This document shows positions 7,749 to 15,376 of a DNA stretch of 19,901 nt, piece after piece (position 1 is the first letter of the stretch; every line of letters starts with the position of its first letter). Below the pieces are notes generated by a model, which did no database searches, had not been told where the DNA came from, and saw only the letters and a list, made by a program, of their open reading frames with translations. The position numbers were made by a program, and so were the translations under genes. Source of the DNA: Betaproteobacteria bacterium (GTDB taxonomy: Bacteria; Pseudomonadota; Gammaproteobacteria; Burkholderiales; SG8-41). Location of the stretch: NCBI GenBank assembly GCA_029883965.1, contig JAOUIN010000019.1, positions 1-19,901 on the forward strand, read 5' to 3'.

Positions 7749-7797
7749 TGGAATCAGGAGGTTATCACACCCGTTTGAGAAACGGGAGGGTGGTTGC
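7749..7797 (-). promoter_or_regulatory. rpsA leader: short hairpin and anti-Shine-Dalgarno-like sequence
   Basis: Between the upstream terminator and the rpsA ATG the minus strand holds a perfect 7-base stem (CCCGTTT / AAACGGG, 7770-7786) with a three-base loop, then GTGATAACCTCCTGATTCCA and the ATG. There is no purine-rich Shine-Dalgarno. ACCTCCT (7756-7762) instead copies the 3' tail of 16S rRNA. TGTGATAAC could be a weak extended -10, but no -35 supports it. A control role is inference. Confidence 0.4.
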
Positions 7798-7826
7798 AAA
7801 AAGTCACAGGCGGAGCGGCCCGTGAC
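7798..7826 (-). terminator. Rho-independent terminator or attenuator between cmk and rpsA
   Basis: On the minus strand a nine-base stem (GTCACGGGC with GCCTGTGAC, one G-U pair; 7818-7826 and 7803-7811) encloses a six-base loop. Five T residues follow (7802-7798). It starts 17 bases after the cmk stop. Because only about 50 bases remain before rpsA, either rpsA has its own promoter very close by or this hairpin attenuates readthrough from the upstream supraoperon. Confidence 0.75.
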
Positions 7827-7842
7827 ACCTGGTAGTACGTAT

Positions 7843-8532
7843 TTACTGCGTTTTCTGCTGCTTTTGATGTTTCTGATACAAGCGCAAGACCTGCGCCACA
7901 ACCGCGTCTGCCGGGGTACCTGTAGTGTCTATTTCGACGGCATCCGCACACTTCTGCAGGGGCGCCGCGACACGCGTACTATCGCGTAAATCGCGCGCGC
8001 AAATGTCCTGCAAAAGGGCAGTGATATTAGCACTGTGCCCCTTATCAATCAACTGCTTATAGCGCCTCTGTGCGCGTTCCTCGGCGGTCGCAGTCAGGTA
8101 GATTTTGAGCTGCGCATCCTGAAAAACCACCGACGCCATGTCCCGACCGTCAGCCACCAATCCGGGGGCACGGCGAAAGCCGCGCTGCAGAGCCATCAAG
8201 GCGATCCGCACGCCCGGCAACGCACCGACCCGCGAGGCTGCTGCGCCTGCGCCTTCGTCACGGACCAGATCCGACACATCACGGTGATCGAGCCATACCC
8301 GGCCGTCATCAAATTTTATGTTTAAATTCAATGCAATACGGGACATTTGCGCATCATCGTCGAGATTGGCGCCGCGCTCTGTTCCGGCCAGACCCACGAT
8401 CCGGTACAGCACGCCGCTGTCGAGGTAATGAAACCCGAGCTGCCGTGCCACCGCAGCCGCGATGGTGCCTTTGCCCGACGCCGACGGCCCGTCGATGGCG
8501 ATAACAGGCGGAAGTGCGGTATCCGCGCTCAT
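7843..8532 (-). CDS. cmk: Cytidylate (CMP/dCMP) kinase
   Basis: Cmk phosphorylates CMP and dCMP to the diphosphates. The 229-residue product shows the P-loop GPSASGKGT (15-23), LDSGVLYRIVGLA in the nucleotide-binding region, the CMP-binding DGRDMASVVF, and the lid-type arginines in EERAQRRYKQL and ARDLRDSTR. The frame extends upstream to 8643, but ATG at 8532 overlaps the aroA stop as ATGA and gives the family's usual N-terminus just ahead of the P-loop. In the normal sequence the residue after LDSG is Ala or Thr (LDTGAMYR); here it is Val, and Leu follows in place of Met, a mild variation. The cmk-rpsA neighbourhood is conserved across proteobacteria. Confidence 0.96.
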   Translation of the reverse strand: MSADTALPPVIAIDGPSASGKGTIAAAVARQLGFHYLDSGVLYRIVGLAGTERGANLDDDAQMSRIALNLNIKFDDGRVWLDHRDVSDLVRDEGAGAAASRVGALPGVRIALMALQRGFRRAPGLVADGRDMASVVFQDAQLKIYLTATAEERAQRRYKQLIDKGHSANITALLQDICARDLRDSTRVAAPLQKCADAVEIDTTGTPADAVVAQVLRLYQKHQKQQKTQ

Positions 8533-9851
8533 TTCCCGGAAATGCCCGCGAGCACCTGAAAATAATCCGGAAACGTCTTGCCGACACAGCCCGGATCGTT
8601 GATGCGCACAGGGACCCCGCCCAATGCCGCCAGCGAAAAACACATCGCCATGCGATGGTCATCATAGGTGTCGATCGTCGCAGGCCGCCACTGCACCGGC
8701 GGCGTGATGCGCAGGTAATCAGCGCCCTCTTCCACCGTCGCACCGAGTTTGGTGAGTTCTGTCGCCATCGCCGCCAGCCGATCGGTTTCCTTGACCCGCC
8801 AGCTCGCAATATTGCGCAGCGTGGTAGTGCCGTCGGCAAAAAGCGCTGCCATCGCCAGTGTCATCGCAGCATCAGGAATATGGTTGCAGTCGAGGTCCAC
8901 CGCAGTCAGCCTGCCGCGCCGGCGCGCTTCGGTGCCGGCAGTGGCCTCGATCCAATTTTTGCCCGTACTGATTGCCGCGCCCATTTGCTCGAGCGCCGCC
9001 GCGAAGCGCACATCACCCTGCGTGCTGTCGCTACCGACGCCATCAACACGCACCGGACCGCCGCCGCTCAGTCCGCTGATCGCGCCAGCCGCAAGGAAAT
9101 ACGACGCCGATGATGCATCGCCTTCGACGTACAACTCGCCCGGACTGACATAACGCGCGTCCGCCGGCACCGTAAAAGCCGTCCAGCCGTCCCGCACCAC
9201 CTGCACGCCAAACTGGCGCATCGCATTGAGCGTAATCTCGACATAGGGCTTGGAAATCAGTTCACCTTCGACGCGCACCACCGTCTTCGTGCGCAGCAGC
9301 GGTAATGCCATCAGCAAACCAGTCAGGTACTGACTCGAAACATCACCGCGAATGGTGACTGACCCTGCCGGCTTCACTTCGCCGGGATGTATGGCCAGAG
9401 GCGGATAGCCTGCAGTTCCCAGATAGCTGACATCGGCGCCACACTGGCGCAACGCGTCGATCAGATCACCGATTGGCCGCTCGTGCATGCGCGCCACCCC
9501 GTCGACACGATACTCACCACCGCAAAATGCCAGCACGGCAGTCAACGGACGCACTGCGGTACCGGCATTGCCCAGAAACAATTCGGCTTTCTTGACGGGA
9601 AACGCGCCATTGACGCCATGCACGGCAACCGCGTGTTTCCCGGCCTCATCGCAGCGCACACCCAGCGCACGCAGCGCCGTGATCATGTGCCGGGTGTCAT
9701 CCGAATCCAGTACTTCACGCAATACCGTCGAACCCTGCGCCAGCGCCGCCAATAGCAGCGTGCGGTTGGAAATGCTTTTGGAGCCGGGCAAGCGCACCGT
9801 GCCTTGCACTGTGCGGATCGGCTGCAGATCGAGAAAATGGGGTTGTATCAT
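8529..9851 (-). CDS. aroA: 3-phosphoshikimate 1-carboxyvinyltransferase (EPSP synthase)
   Basis: AroA joins phosphoenolpyruvate to shikimate 3-phosphate in the sixth step of the shikimate pathway. The 440-residue product folds as two inside-out alpha-beta domains in this family. PGSKSISNRTLLLAALA (22-38) binds shikimate phosphate. LFLGNAGTAVRPLTA (around 91-105) is the PEP-site signature with Gly, Thr and Pro of the class I, glyphosate-sensitive type, and RPIGDLIDALRQCGA, DASSASYFLAAGA, RVKETDRL and YDDHRMAM are further conserved blocks. The gene starts 27 bases after tyrA and overlaps cmk by four bases. A separate tyrA and aroA are seen here, not the tyrA-aroA fusion found in some pseudomonads. 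Confidence 0.97.
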   Translation of the reverse strand: MIQPHFLDLQPIRTVQGTVRLPGSKSISNRTLLLAALAQGSTVLREVLDSDDTRHMITALRALGVRCDEAGKHAVAVHGVNGAFPVKKAELFLGNAGTAVRPLTAVLAFCGGEYRVDGVARMHERPIGDLIDALRQCGADVSYLGTAGYPPLAIHPGEVKPAGSVTIRGDVSSQYLTGLLMALPLLRTKTVVRVEGELISKPYVEITLNAMRQFGVQVVRDGWTAFTVPADARYVSPGELYVEGDASSASYFLAAGAISGLSGGGPVRVDGVGSDSTQGDVRFAAALEQMGAAISTGKNWIEATAGTEARRRGRLTAVDLDCNHIPDAAMTLAMAALFADGTTTLRNIASWRVKETDRLAAMATELTKLGATVEEGADYLRITPPVQWRPATIDTYDDHRMAMCFSLAALGGVPVRINDPGCVGKTFPDYFQVLAGISGK

Positions 9852-9878
9852 GCTCTTTGACCGCGCCTCATCCGGGTC

Positions 9879-10760
9879 TTATTTGCCACGAACCAGCCAT
9901 CGTGCCCTTGCACGCTGCGCACTGCTGAACAGAGCTTCCAGCGCATCTCCATCACCTGCCGCCAGTGCCGCACGCGCGGTTTCGAGTTCACTGATATAGC
10001 CATCGACCAGCGGCACCAGTGCCGCGCGGTTGGCGATACAGATGTCCCGCCACATTTCCGGAGAACTGCCCGCGATGCGCACCGTGTCGCGCAGGCCGCC
10101 GCCAGAAAACCCGAGCAGCCGCCGCGCATCTGGATGTCGTGCCAGGTGATTGACCAGGGCGAAAGCCACCACATGCGGCAGATGGCTGACTGCGCCAAAA
10201 ATCTCGTCATGCTCCGCTGCTTCGAGCCGTACGATGCGCGCACCGCAGGCCAGCCACGCGGCGCGCACCAGTCGCGTTGCCGCAGCACGCGTCTCCGGCT
10301 GTGGCACGAGAATCAGATTGCGGTCACGAAACAATTCCGGAAACGCGGCGCCCGCGCCACTGTTTTCAGTACCGGCAATCGGATGTGCCGGCACAAACTG
10401 GGGAAAGCACGCCCCCAGATGCCGGCGTGCGGCGACAATCACGTCCTGCTTGGTGCTGCCGGCATCGGTAATCACCGTAGCAGGAGATAACACCGGCGCC
10501 ATACGCGCAAAAATTCCCGGCATCTGTCCGACCGGGGCACCGATCAGCACCAGGTCGGCGTCGGCCACGGCGCGGGCGATATCAGTCTCCGCGCGGTCAA
10601 TAACGCCTCGCCGCAGCGCGATCTGCAGATTCTTGCGGCTGCGCCCGACGCCGATCACCTGCCTGACCATGCGCGCTTTTTTCAACGCCAGCGCGAACGA
10701 GCCGCCGATCAGGCCGACGCCGATGACAACGAGTTTATTGATGCGTAGTTTGGCCGGCAT
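9879..10760 (-). CDS. tyrA: Prephenate/arogenate (cyclohexadienyl) dehydrogenase
   Basis: TyrA oxidatively decarboxylates prephenate or arogenate on the way to tyrosine. The 293-residue protein has the Rossmann loop GVGLIGGS (14-21), the ITDAGSTKQD block (97-106), the active-site AHPIAGTENSGAGAA with H126, and HDEIFGAVSHLPHVVAFAL. There is no fused chorismate mutase and no ACT domain, so direct tyrosine feedback through an ACT module is not expected. The second strand ends VIGVGRSRKN, with Arg and no acidic residue where NAD-specific enzymes usually carry Asp; NADP or dual cofactor use is therefore possible (inference). Whether it prefers prephenate or arogenate cannot be read from sequence. 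It follows hisC after 76 bases, a gap containing only a weak 5-base hairpin (10812-10828). Confidence 0.93.
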   Translation of the reverse strand: MPAKLRINKLVVIGVGLIGGSFALALKKARMVRQVIGVGRSRKNLQIALRRGVIDRAETDIARAVADADLVLIGAPVGQMPGIFARMAPVLSPATVITDAGSTKQDVIVAARRHLGACFPQFVPAHPIAGTENSGAGAAFPELFRDRNLILVPQPETRAAATRLVRAAWLACGARIVRLEAAEHDEIFGAVSHLPHVVAFALVNHLARHPDARRLLGFSGGGLRDTVRIAGSSPEMWRDICIANRAALVPLVDGYISELETARAALAAGDGDALEALFSSAQRARARWLVRGK

Positions 10761-10836
10761 GGCAATTCCGTTTGTACGATAGGCGAAGACCCGTCACCAT
10801 ACCGGTTTAGCGCCAGCGCGCAACTGGCTGAGGCAA

Positions 10837-11934
10837 TTACGCCAGCGCCTGCCGCAACGCGCCGAGAAACCGCGCATTCTCGGACTCAAGGCCGACAGAT
10901 ACGCGCAGGTGATCCGGCATGTCGTAGCTCGCAATCGGCCTCACGATCACGCCGGCATGCAGCAGTTTTCGGAATATCTCTGCGGCGCCCGGCACCTTGA
11001 ACGTCACAAAATTGCCATACGACGGTATGTGTTCCAAGCCCTGCTGGTCCAGACCGGCGACCAGCTGCGCCATGCCGCGGCGGTTGAGTTGATAACTCTC
11101 GCGCATGAATGCATCATCATCGAGCGCTGCCGCTGCCGCAGCGAGCGACAGGCTGTTGACATTGAACGGCTGGCGCACGCGATTCATCAGGTCGGCGACA
11201 CCCGGTGCGGCCAGTGCATAACCCACGCGCAAGCCTGCCAGGCCGTACACCTTGGAAAACGTGCGGGTGATCATCAGGTTCGGATATTTTTTCAGCCAGC
11301 CGATGCCGTCATAGCGGTATTGCGGCTCCAGATATTCGTTATAGGCCTCGTCGAGCACCACCAGTACATGCTGTGGGATTCCCGCGATGAATGTTTCCAG
11401 TTCCGGGCCTGCGATGAACGTGCCGGTGGGATTGTTCGGGTTTGCGACAAATACGATGCGGGTGTCAGGCCGCACTGCGCGTGCCATCGCACCAAGATCA
11501 TGACCGAACTCGCGCGCCGGCACGACTATGCCCTGCGCACCGATTGCCTGCACCACCAGCGGGTACACCGCGAAGGCATGGCGTGAATACACAGCCGATA
11601 GCCCCGGCGCCAGGAATGAGCGCGCCGCGAGTTCGAGCACGTCATTCGAACCGTTGCCGAGCACAATGCCATCCATCGGAACACCGAAGCGGCGCGACAA
11701 GGCTCGCTTCAGTTCGAACCCGTTGCCGTCCGGATAACGCGCCAGTCCATCGAATACCGCGCGCATCGCCTGCGCCGCCTTCGGGCTGACGCCCAGCGGA
11801 TTTTCGTTCGAGGCCAGTTTGACGATACCGGACTCTTCCAGCCCGAGCTCGCGGGCGAGCTCCGAGGTCGGCTTACCCGGCTGGTATGGCGCGATGGCGC
11901 GGACATAGTCCGGCGCAAGATCGCAGAAACTCAT
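10837..11934 (-). CDS. hisC: Histidinol-phosphate aminotransferase, probably serving aromatic amino acid synthesis
   Basis: This fold-type I PLP aminotransferase has 365 residues, normal for HisC. SNENPLG (42-48) and YPDGNG lie in the N-terminal part; ANPNNPTGT (164-172) and DEAYNEY (195-201) contact the cofactor. The Schiff-base lysine is K228 in TFSKVYGLAGLRVGY, and the C-terminal RPIASYDMPDHLRVSVG carries the substrate-binding Arg. HisC enzymes also transaminate aromatic keto acids, and its place between pheA and tyrA suggests the hisC2-type role in making phenylalanine and tyrosine or arogenate; that is inference. ATG at 11934 has no Shine-Dalgarno and lies behind an AT-rich stretch with a good candidate promoter. 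Confidence 0.95.
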   Translation of the reverse strand: MSFCDLAPDYVRAIAPYQPGKPTSELARELGLEESGIVKLASNENPLGVSPKAAQAMRAVFDGLARYPDGNGFELKRALSRRFGVPMDGIVLGNGSNDVLELAARSFLAPGLSAVYSRHAFAVYPLVVQAIGAQGIVVPAREFGHDLGAMARAVRPDTRIVFVANPNNPTGTFIAGPELETFIAGIPQHVLVVLDEAYNEYLEPQYRYDGIGWLKKYPNLMITRTFSKVYGLAGLRVGYALAAPGVADLMNRVRQPFNVNSLSLAAAAAALDDDAFMRESYQLNRRGMAQLVAGLDQQGLEHIPSYGNFVTFKVPGAAEIFRKLLHAGVIVRPIASYDMPDHLRVSVGLESENARFLGALRQALA

Positions 11935-11943
11935 ATTATTATG

Positions 11944-11974
11944 TTTAAAAACAACGAGTTATATAATATACTTA
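11944..11974 (-). repeat. AT-rich block after the pheA stop, second copy of the block after cysM
   Basis: Read on the minus strand it starts with the pheA TAA, continues GTATATTATATAACTCG and ends TTGTTTTTAAA. It matches the block at 484-514 at 25 of 31 positions without gaps, and both begin on a stop codon. In DNA this GC-rich, a match of this length and phasing looks non-random, although low complexity inflates it. Confidence 0.5.
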
Positions 11975-11993
11975 ATGTGTTGCCGGATATGAA
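11965..11993 (-). promoter_or_regulatory. Candidate sigma-70 promoter for hisC
   Basis: The minus strand has TTCATA (11993-11988), a 17-base spacer, and TATATT (11970-11965), matching the consensus at four and five of six positions. The -35 is inside the last codons of pheA. Transcription would start about 24 bases before the hisC ATG, making hisC-tyrA-aroA-cmk partly independent of the upstream genes. Confidence 0.45.
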
Positions 11994-13036
11994 CCCAGCA
12001 CTTTCATGAACGACGCCTTGCGCGCTAGCGCCGTCAGCGCCCTGGCCACGCGCGACTCCTGCTGATGCCCCTCGATGTCCACGTAAAACACGTATTCCCA
12101 CAATCCGGTGCGCGCCGGGCGCGATTCCAGCCGGGTCATGCTGACCCCGTGCCGCGCAAGCGGCGTCAGCAGCTCATGCACGGCACCGGGAACATTGCGC
12201 GTCGACAAGATCAGCGAAGTCTTGTCCCGGCCCGACGGCGACACGTCTTCGGTGCCGATCACCGCAAAGCGGGTGGTGTTGCGCGGATCATCTTCGATAT
12301 TGCGTGCCAGCAGCTTCAGTTTGTACAGCGTTGCGGCGGCACGTCCGGCGATCGCTGCCGATTTGCTGTCCTTGCTCGCGCGCCGCGCCGCTTCGGCATT
12401 GCTGACGACGGCGATGCGCTCGACTTCAGGCAGATGCCGCGACAGCCACTGCTGGCACTGCGCCAGGCTTTGCGTATGCGAATACACGGTGCGGATATCC
12501 GCGCGCCGGCGCGCGGCACTCATCAGACACTGGTGCACCGGCAACATCACTTCACCACAGATGCGCGCGGGCGTGCTCAACAGCAGGTCCAGCGTGCGCC
12601 CGACCGCACCCTCGGTCGAATTCTCGACCGGCACCACGCCGTAACCAGCCACACCGTTCTCCACCGCGCGGAAAACTTCATCGATCGTCGCCTTGGGCTG
12701 CGCGGCGGTAGCGGAGCCGAAGTGCTTGACCACGGCTTCCTGGCTGAACGTGCCTGCCGGCCCGAGATAAGCCACCGCGAGCTGATCCTCCAGCGCACGG
12801 CACGCAGACATGATTTCGGTGAACAGCCGGCTCAGTGAGGCACCCGGCAGCGGCCCCTTGTTCAAGTCGCGCACGCGGCGCAGGACCTGGGCTTCGCGCT
12901 CAGGTTTGTACGCCGCGGAGTTGCCTTTGGCCTGCCAGGCCTGCTGCGCCAGGCGGGCACGCGCAGACATCAACTGCACCAGGCGGGCGTCCAGCGCATC
13001 GATCTTGCGGCGAACATCAGTCAGGGATTTGGCCAT
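11972..13036 (-). CDS. pheA: Bifunctional chorismate mutase/prephenate dehydratase (P-protein)
   Basis: PheA turns chorismate into prephenate and then phenylpyruvate. The 354 residues hold three domains. The AroQ-type chorismate mutase (about 5-85) has KIDALDARLVQLMSARARLA and PEREAQVLRRV. The prephenate dehydratase (about 88-265) has AYLGPAGTFSQEA, VPVENSTEGAVGRTLDLL and the catalytic NTTRF (253-257). The C-terminal ACT regulatory domain has PGAVHELLTPLARHGVSMT and the phenylalanine-binding ESRP (304-307). Feedback inhibition by phenylalanine is therefore expected. The gene follows serA after 11 bases and is followed by an AT-rich block and hisC. Nothing is missing from the domain set. Confidence 0.97.
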   Translation of the reverse strand: MAKSLTDVRRKIDALDARLVQLMSARARLAQQAWQAKGNSAAYKPEREAQVLRRVRDLNKGPLPGASLSRLFTEIMSACRALEDQLAVAYLGPAGTFSQEAVVKHFGSATAAQPKATIDEVFRAVENGVAGYGVVPVENSTEGAVGRTLDLLLSTPARICGEVMLPVHQCLMSAARRRADIRTVYSHTQSLAQCQQWLSRHLPEVERIAVVSNAEAARRASKDSKSAAIAGRAAATLYKLKLLARNIEDDPRNTTRFAVIGTEDVSPSGRDKTSLILSTRNVPGAVHELLTPLARHGVSMTRLESRPARTGLWEYVFYVDIEGHQQESRVARALTALARKASFMKVLGSYPATH

Positions 13037-13047
13037 CGGCGTACGGA

Positions 13048-14244
13048 TCAGACTAGGGTTACGGGCAAATATCTTACCGCCAGCACGCCCTTGATCGCCG
13101 CGAGTTCCGCGATCAGTGCGTCCGGTACGGCGCTGTCGACGTCAACCAGCGTGTACGCGAGGTCGCCGTGCGATTTATTCAGCATATTGTGTATGTTCAG
13201 GCTCGCCCGTGCCAGCGCCGTGGAAATCTGTCCGACCATATTGGGCACATTGGCATTCGCAATCGCAATGCGGTAATCCGATTCGCGGGCCATGACCACG
13301 TCTGCAAAATTGACTGCGTTGCGGATGTTTCCATGCTCCAGAAAGTCACGGACCTGGTCGGCCACCATCACCGCGCAGTTGTCTTCCGCCTCTCGCGTCG
13401 ATGCGCCCAGGTGCGGCAGGGCCACGACCTGCGGGTGGCCCAAAAGTTTCTCAGCCGGAAAATCGCAAACGTAAGCGCGCAGGTGCTTCGTTTCCAGCCC
13501 GGCGAGCACTGCGGCATTGTCGACGATGCCGTCGCGCGAAAAATTCAGCAGTGCCGAGCCTTTTTTCATCAGCGTCACCCGCTGCGCGTTGATCAGGTTG
13601 CGGGTGGCCGGCACCAGCGGCACGTGCAGCGTCACGAAATCCGCCGCCCGCAGCACTTCTTCGATCGAGTGCGCCTTGCGCACCTGCGCCGGCAGGCTCC
13701 AGGCTGCATCCACGGTAATTTCAGGATCGTAGCCGAGCACATTCATGCCCAGCTTGATTGCAGCGTCCGCCACCAGGCTGCCGATCTTGCCCAGCCCGAT
13801 GACCCCGAGCGTGCGTCCCGGCAGTTCCATGCCGGCAAACTGCTTCTTGCCATCCTCGACCAGCTTGTGCAGCGCCTGGTCATCCCCCTTCAATCCGTCG
13901 ACAAAGCGCACTGCTGGCAACAGATTGCGCGCAGCAATCAGCAGCGCGGCAATGATCAGTTCCTTGACGGCATTGGCATTGGCGCCGGGCGCATTGAACA
14001 CCGGCAAGCCACGTTCGTTCATCAGTTTGACCGGAATGTTGTTGGTGCCTGCACCTGCACGGCCGATCGCCCTGACGCTCGCCGGAATGTCCATTTTGTG
14101 CATGTCATGGGAGCGCACCAGGATTGCCTCAGGTGCCGTGACGTCGCCGCCGACGTGATAACGCTCCGCCGGAAACCGCGCCAAGCCAACCCCTGATATG
14201 GCGTTCAGGGTCAGGATATTTCGCCGGGCGGGAGACTCAGCCAT
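13048..14244 (-). CDS. serA: D-3-phosphoglycerate dehydrogenase, short form with C-terminal ACT domain
   Basis: SerA oxidises 3-phosphoglycerate to phosphohydroxypyruvate, the first step of serine synthesis. The 398-residue protein is a D-2-hydroxyacid dehydrogenase. GRAGAGTNNIPV (61-72) lies in the substrate domain, and the NAD loop is GLGKIG (150-155). The catalytic triad is Arg in FSRDGIVD (R237), Glu in DFPAE (E265) and His in PHLGAST (H278). An ACT-type domain covers about 325-398 (RIAIANANVPNMVGQISTAL). It lacks the intervening domain of the long type. The frame opens at 14322, but ATG at 14244 is favoured: it overlaps the serC end by eight bases, and residues before it have no family match. 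Pairing with serC, whose product uses the SerA product, supports the assignment; related hydroxyacid dehydrogenases are the alternative. Confidence 0.9.
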   Translation of the reverse strand: MAESPARRNILTLNAISGVGLARFPAERYHVGGDVTAPEAILVRSHDMHKMDIPASVRAIGRAGAGTNNIPVKLMNERGLPVFNAPGANANAVKELIIAALLIAARNLLPAVRFVDGLKGDDQALHKLVEDGKKQFAGMELPGRTLGVIGLGKIGSLVADAAIKLGMNVLGYDPEITVDAAWSLPAQVRKAHSIEEVLRAADFVTLHVPLVPATRNLINAQRVTLMKKGSALLNFSRDGIVDNAAVLAGLETKHLRAYVCDFPAEKLLGHPQVVALPHLGASTREAEDNCAVMVADQVRDFLEHGNIRNAVNFADVVMARESDYRIAIANANVPNMVGQISTALARASLNIHNMLNKSHGDLAYTLVDVDSAVPDALIAELAAIKGVLAVRYLPVTLV

Positions 14245-15319
14245 TTTTGCGCTCGAATTCACGCATAAACTGCACCAATGCCTGAACGCCTTCGATCGGC
14301 ATTGCGTTGTAGATCGATGCACGCATGCCGCCGACCGACCGGTGTCCTTTCAGCTGCTTCAAACCCTGCGCTCCGGATTCCTTTAGAAACGCGTCATCCA
14401 GTGCTTCGCTGCGCAATGTGAACGGAATGTTCATCAATGAACGGTCGTCCCTGGCCACCGGCGACCGGTAAAACTCGGTCTGTTCGAAATAATCATAGAG
14501 CAATGCCGCTTTGGCGCGATTGATCTGCTCCATTTTTGCCAGCCCGCCTTGTTTTTTCAGCCACTGGAACACCAGGCCGGCGATGTATATGCCATAAGTC
14601 GCTGGAGTGTTCGACATGGAATCATTGTCGGCCTGCACCTTGTAATCAAACACCGTCGGCGTCACCGGCAATGCCTGACCCATCAGGTCGTCGCGGACGA
14701 TGACGATGGTCAGACCCGCGGGACCGATGTTTTTTTGCGCGCCGGCGTAAATCAGCCCGTAGCGCGAAACATCCATCGGTCGCGACAGGATGTGCGAGGA
14801 CATGTCGGCCACCAGCGGCACACTGCCGGTATCCGGCACCCAGTGAAATTCGACACCGCCGATGGTTTCATTGGAGGTGATATGCACATAGGCCGCATCA
14901 GGATCGAGCTTCCATTCCGCCTGTTTCGGCGCACGTGTATAGCCTTCGCTTTCGGAACTGGCCGCGACGTTGACCTTGCAGAACTTCTTGGCCTCGGAGA
15001 TGGCTTTCTTGGACCACTGGCCGGTATTGATGTAATCGGCCCCGGACCTGCCGCGCAGCAGATTCATCGGCACCACGGCAAACTGTGCCGACGCCCCGCC
15101 CTGCAGGAACAGCACTTTGTAATTTGCCGGGATGCCCATCAATTCACGCAGATCGGCCTCGGCCTGCGCATGGATCGCAATGAATTCCTTGCCCCGGTGG
15201 CTCATTTCCATGACCGACATGCTGCTGCCATGCCAGTCGAGCATTTCTGCAGCCGCCTGCGCCAGGACCGGCTCCGGCAGCACCGCCGGGCCGGCGCTGA
15301 AATTGAATACCCTTGCCAT
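14237..15319 (-). CDS. serC: Phosphoserine aminotransferase
   Basis: SerC transaminates 3-phosphohydroxypyruvate to phosphoserine, and the same enzyme commonly serves pyridoxal phosphate synthesis through phosphohydroxythreonine. The 360-residue product starts FNFSAGPAVLPEPVL, has GSSMSVMEMSHR, the phosphate-binding LFLQGGASAQFA (70-81), HITSNETIGG (146-155), DMSSHILSRP and the PLP lysine K196 in YAGAQKNIGPAG. The conserved C-terminal VGGMRASIYNAMP is present. It starts 57 bases after gyrA; that gap contains no convincing terminator, so readthrough from gyrA is likely. GGTAGAG upstream is the probable ribosome site. Its stop lies inside the serA start region. Confidence 0.97.
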   Translation of the reverse strand: MARVFNFSAGPAVLPEPVLAQAAAEMLDWHGSSMSVMEMSHRGKEFIAIHAQAEADLRELMGIPANYKVLFLQGGASAQFAVVPMNLLRGRSGADYINTGQWSKKAISEAKKFCKVNVAASSESEGYTRAPKQAEWKLDPDAAYVHITSNETIGGVEFHWVPDTGSVPLVADMSSHILSRPMDVSRYGLIYAGAQKNIGPAGLTIVIVRDDLMGQALPVTPTVFDYKVQADNDSMSNTPATYGIYIAGLVFQWLKKQGGLAKMEQINRAKAALLYDYFEQTEFYRSPVARDDRSLMNIPFTLRSEALDDAFLKESGAQGLKQLKGHRSVGGMRASIYNAMPIEGVQALVQFMREFERKNG

Positions 15320-15376
15320 AAGATCGCTCTACCGGGTTAAAAAATGATTGATGAGGCCTGGCGCAATGACGACGCG

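Noticed and set aside
7756..7761. Plus-strand AGGAGG that could be a ribosome site for a plus-strand gene.
   Set aside because: No start codon follows at a usable distance, and the downstream plus-strand DNA is the antisense of the rpsA-cmk gap and cmk.
5694..7778. A 694-codon open frame on the plus strand opposite ihfB and rpsA.
   Set aside because: It is antisense to two certain genes, spans their junction and a terminator, and resembles no family. Such frames arise from codon bias of GC-rich genes on the other strand.
10761..10836. Gap between hisC and tyrA considered for a terminator or small gene.
   Set aside because: Only a 5-base stem (10812-10828) without a T-run is present, and the short frames have no support.
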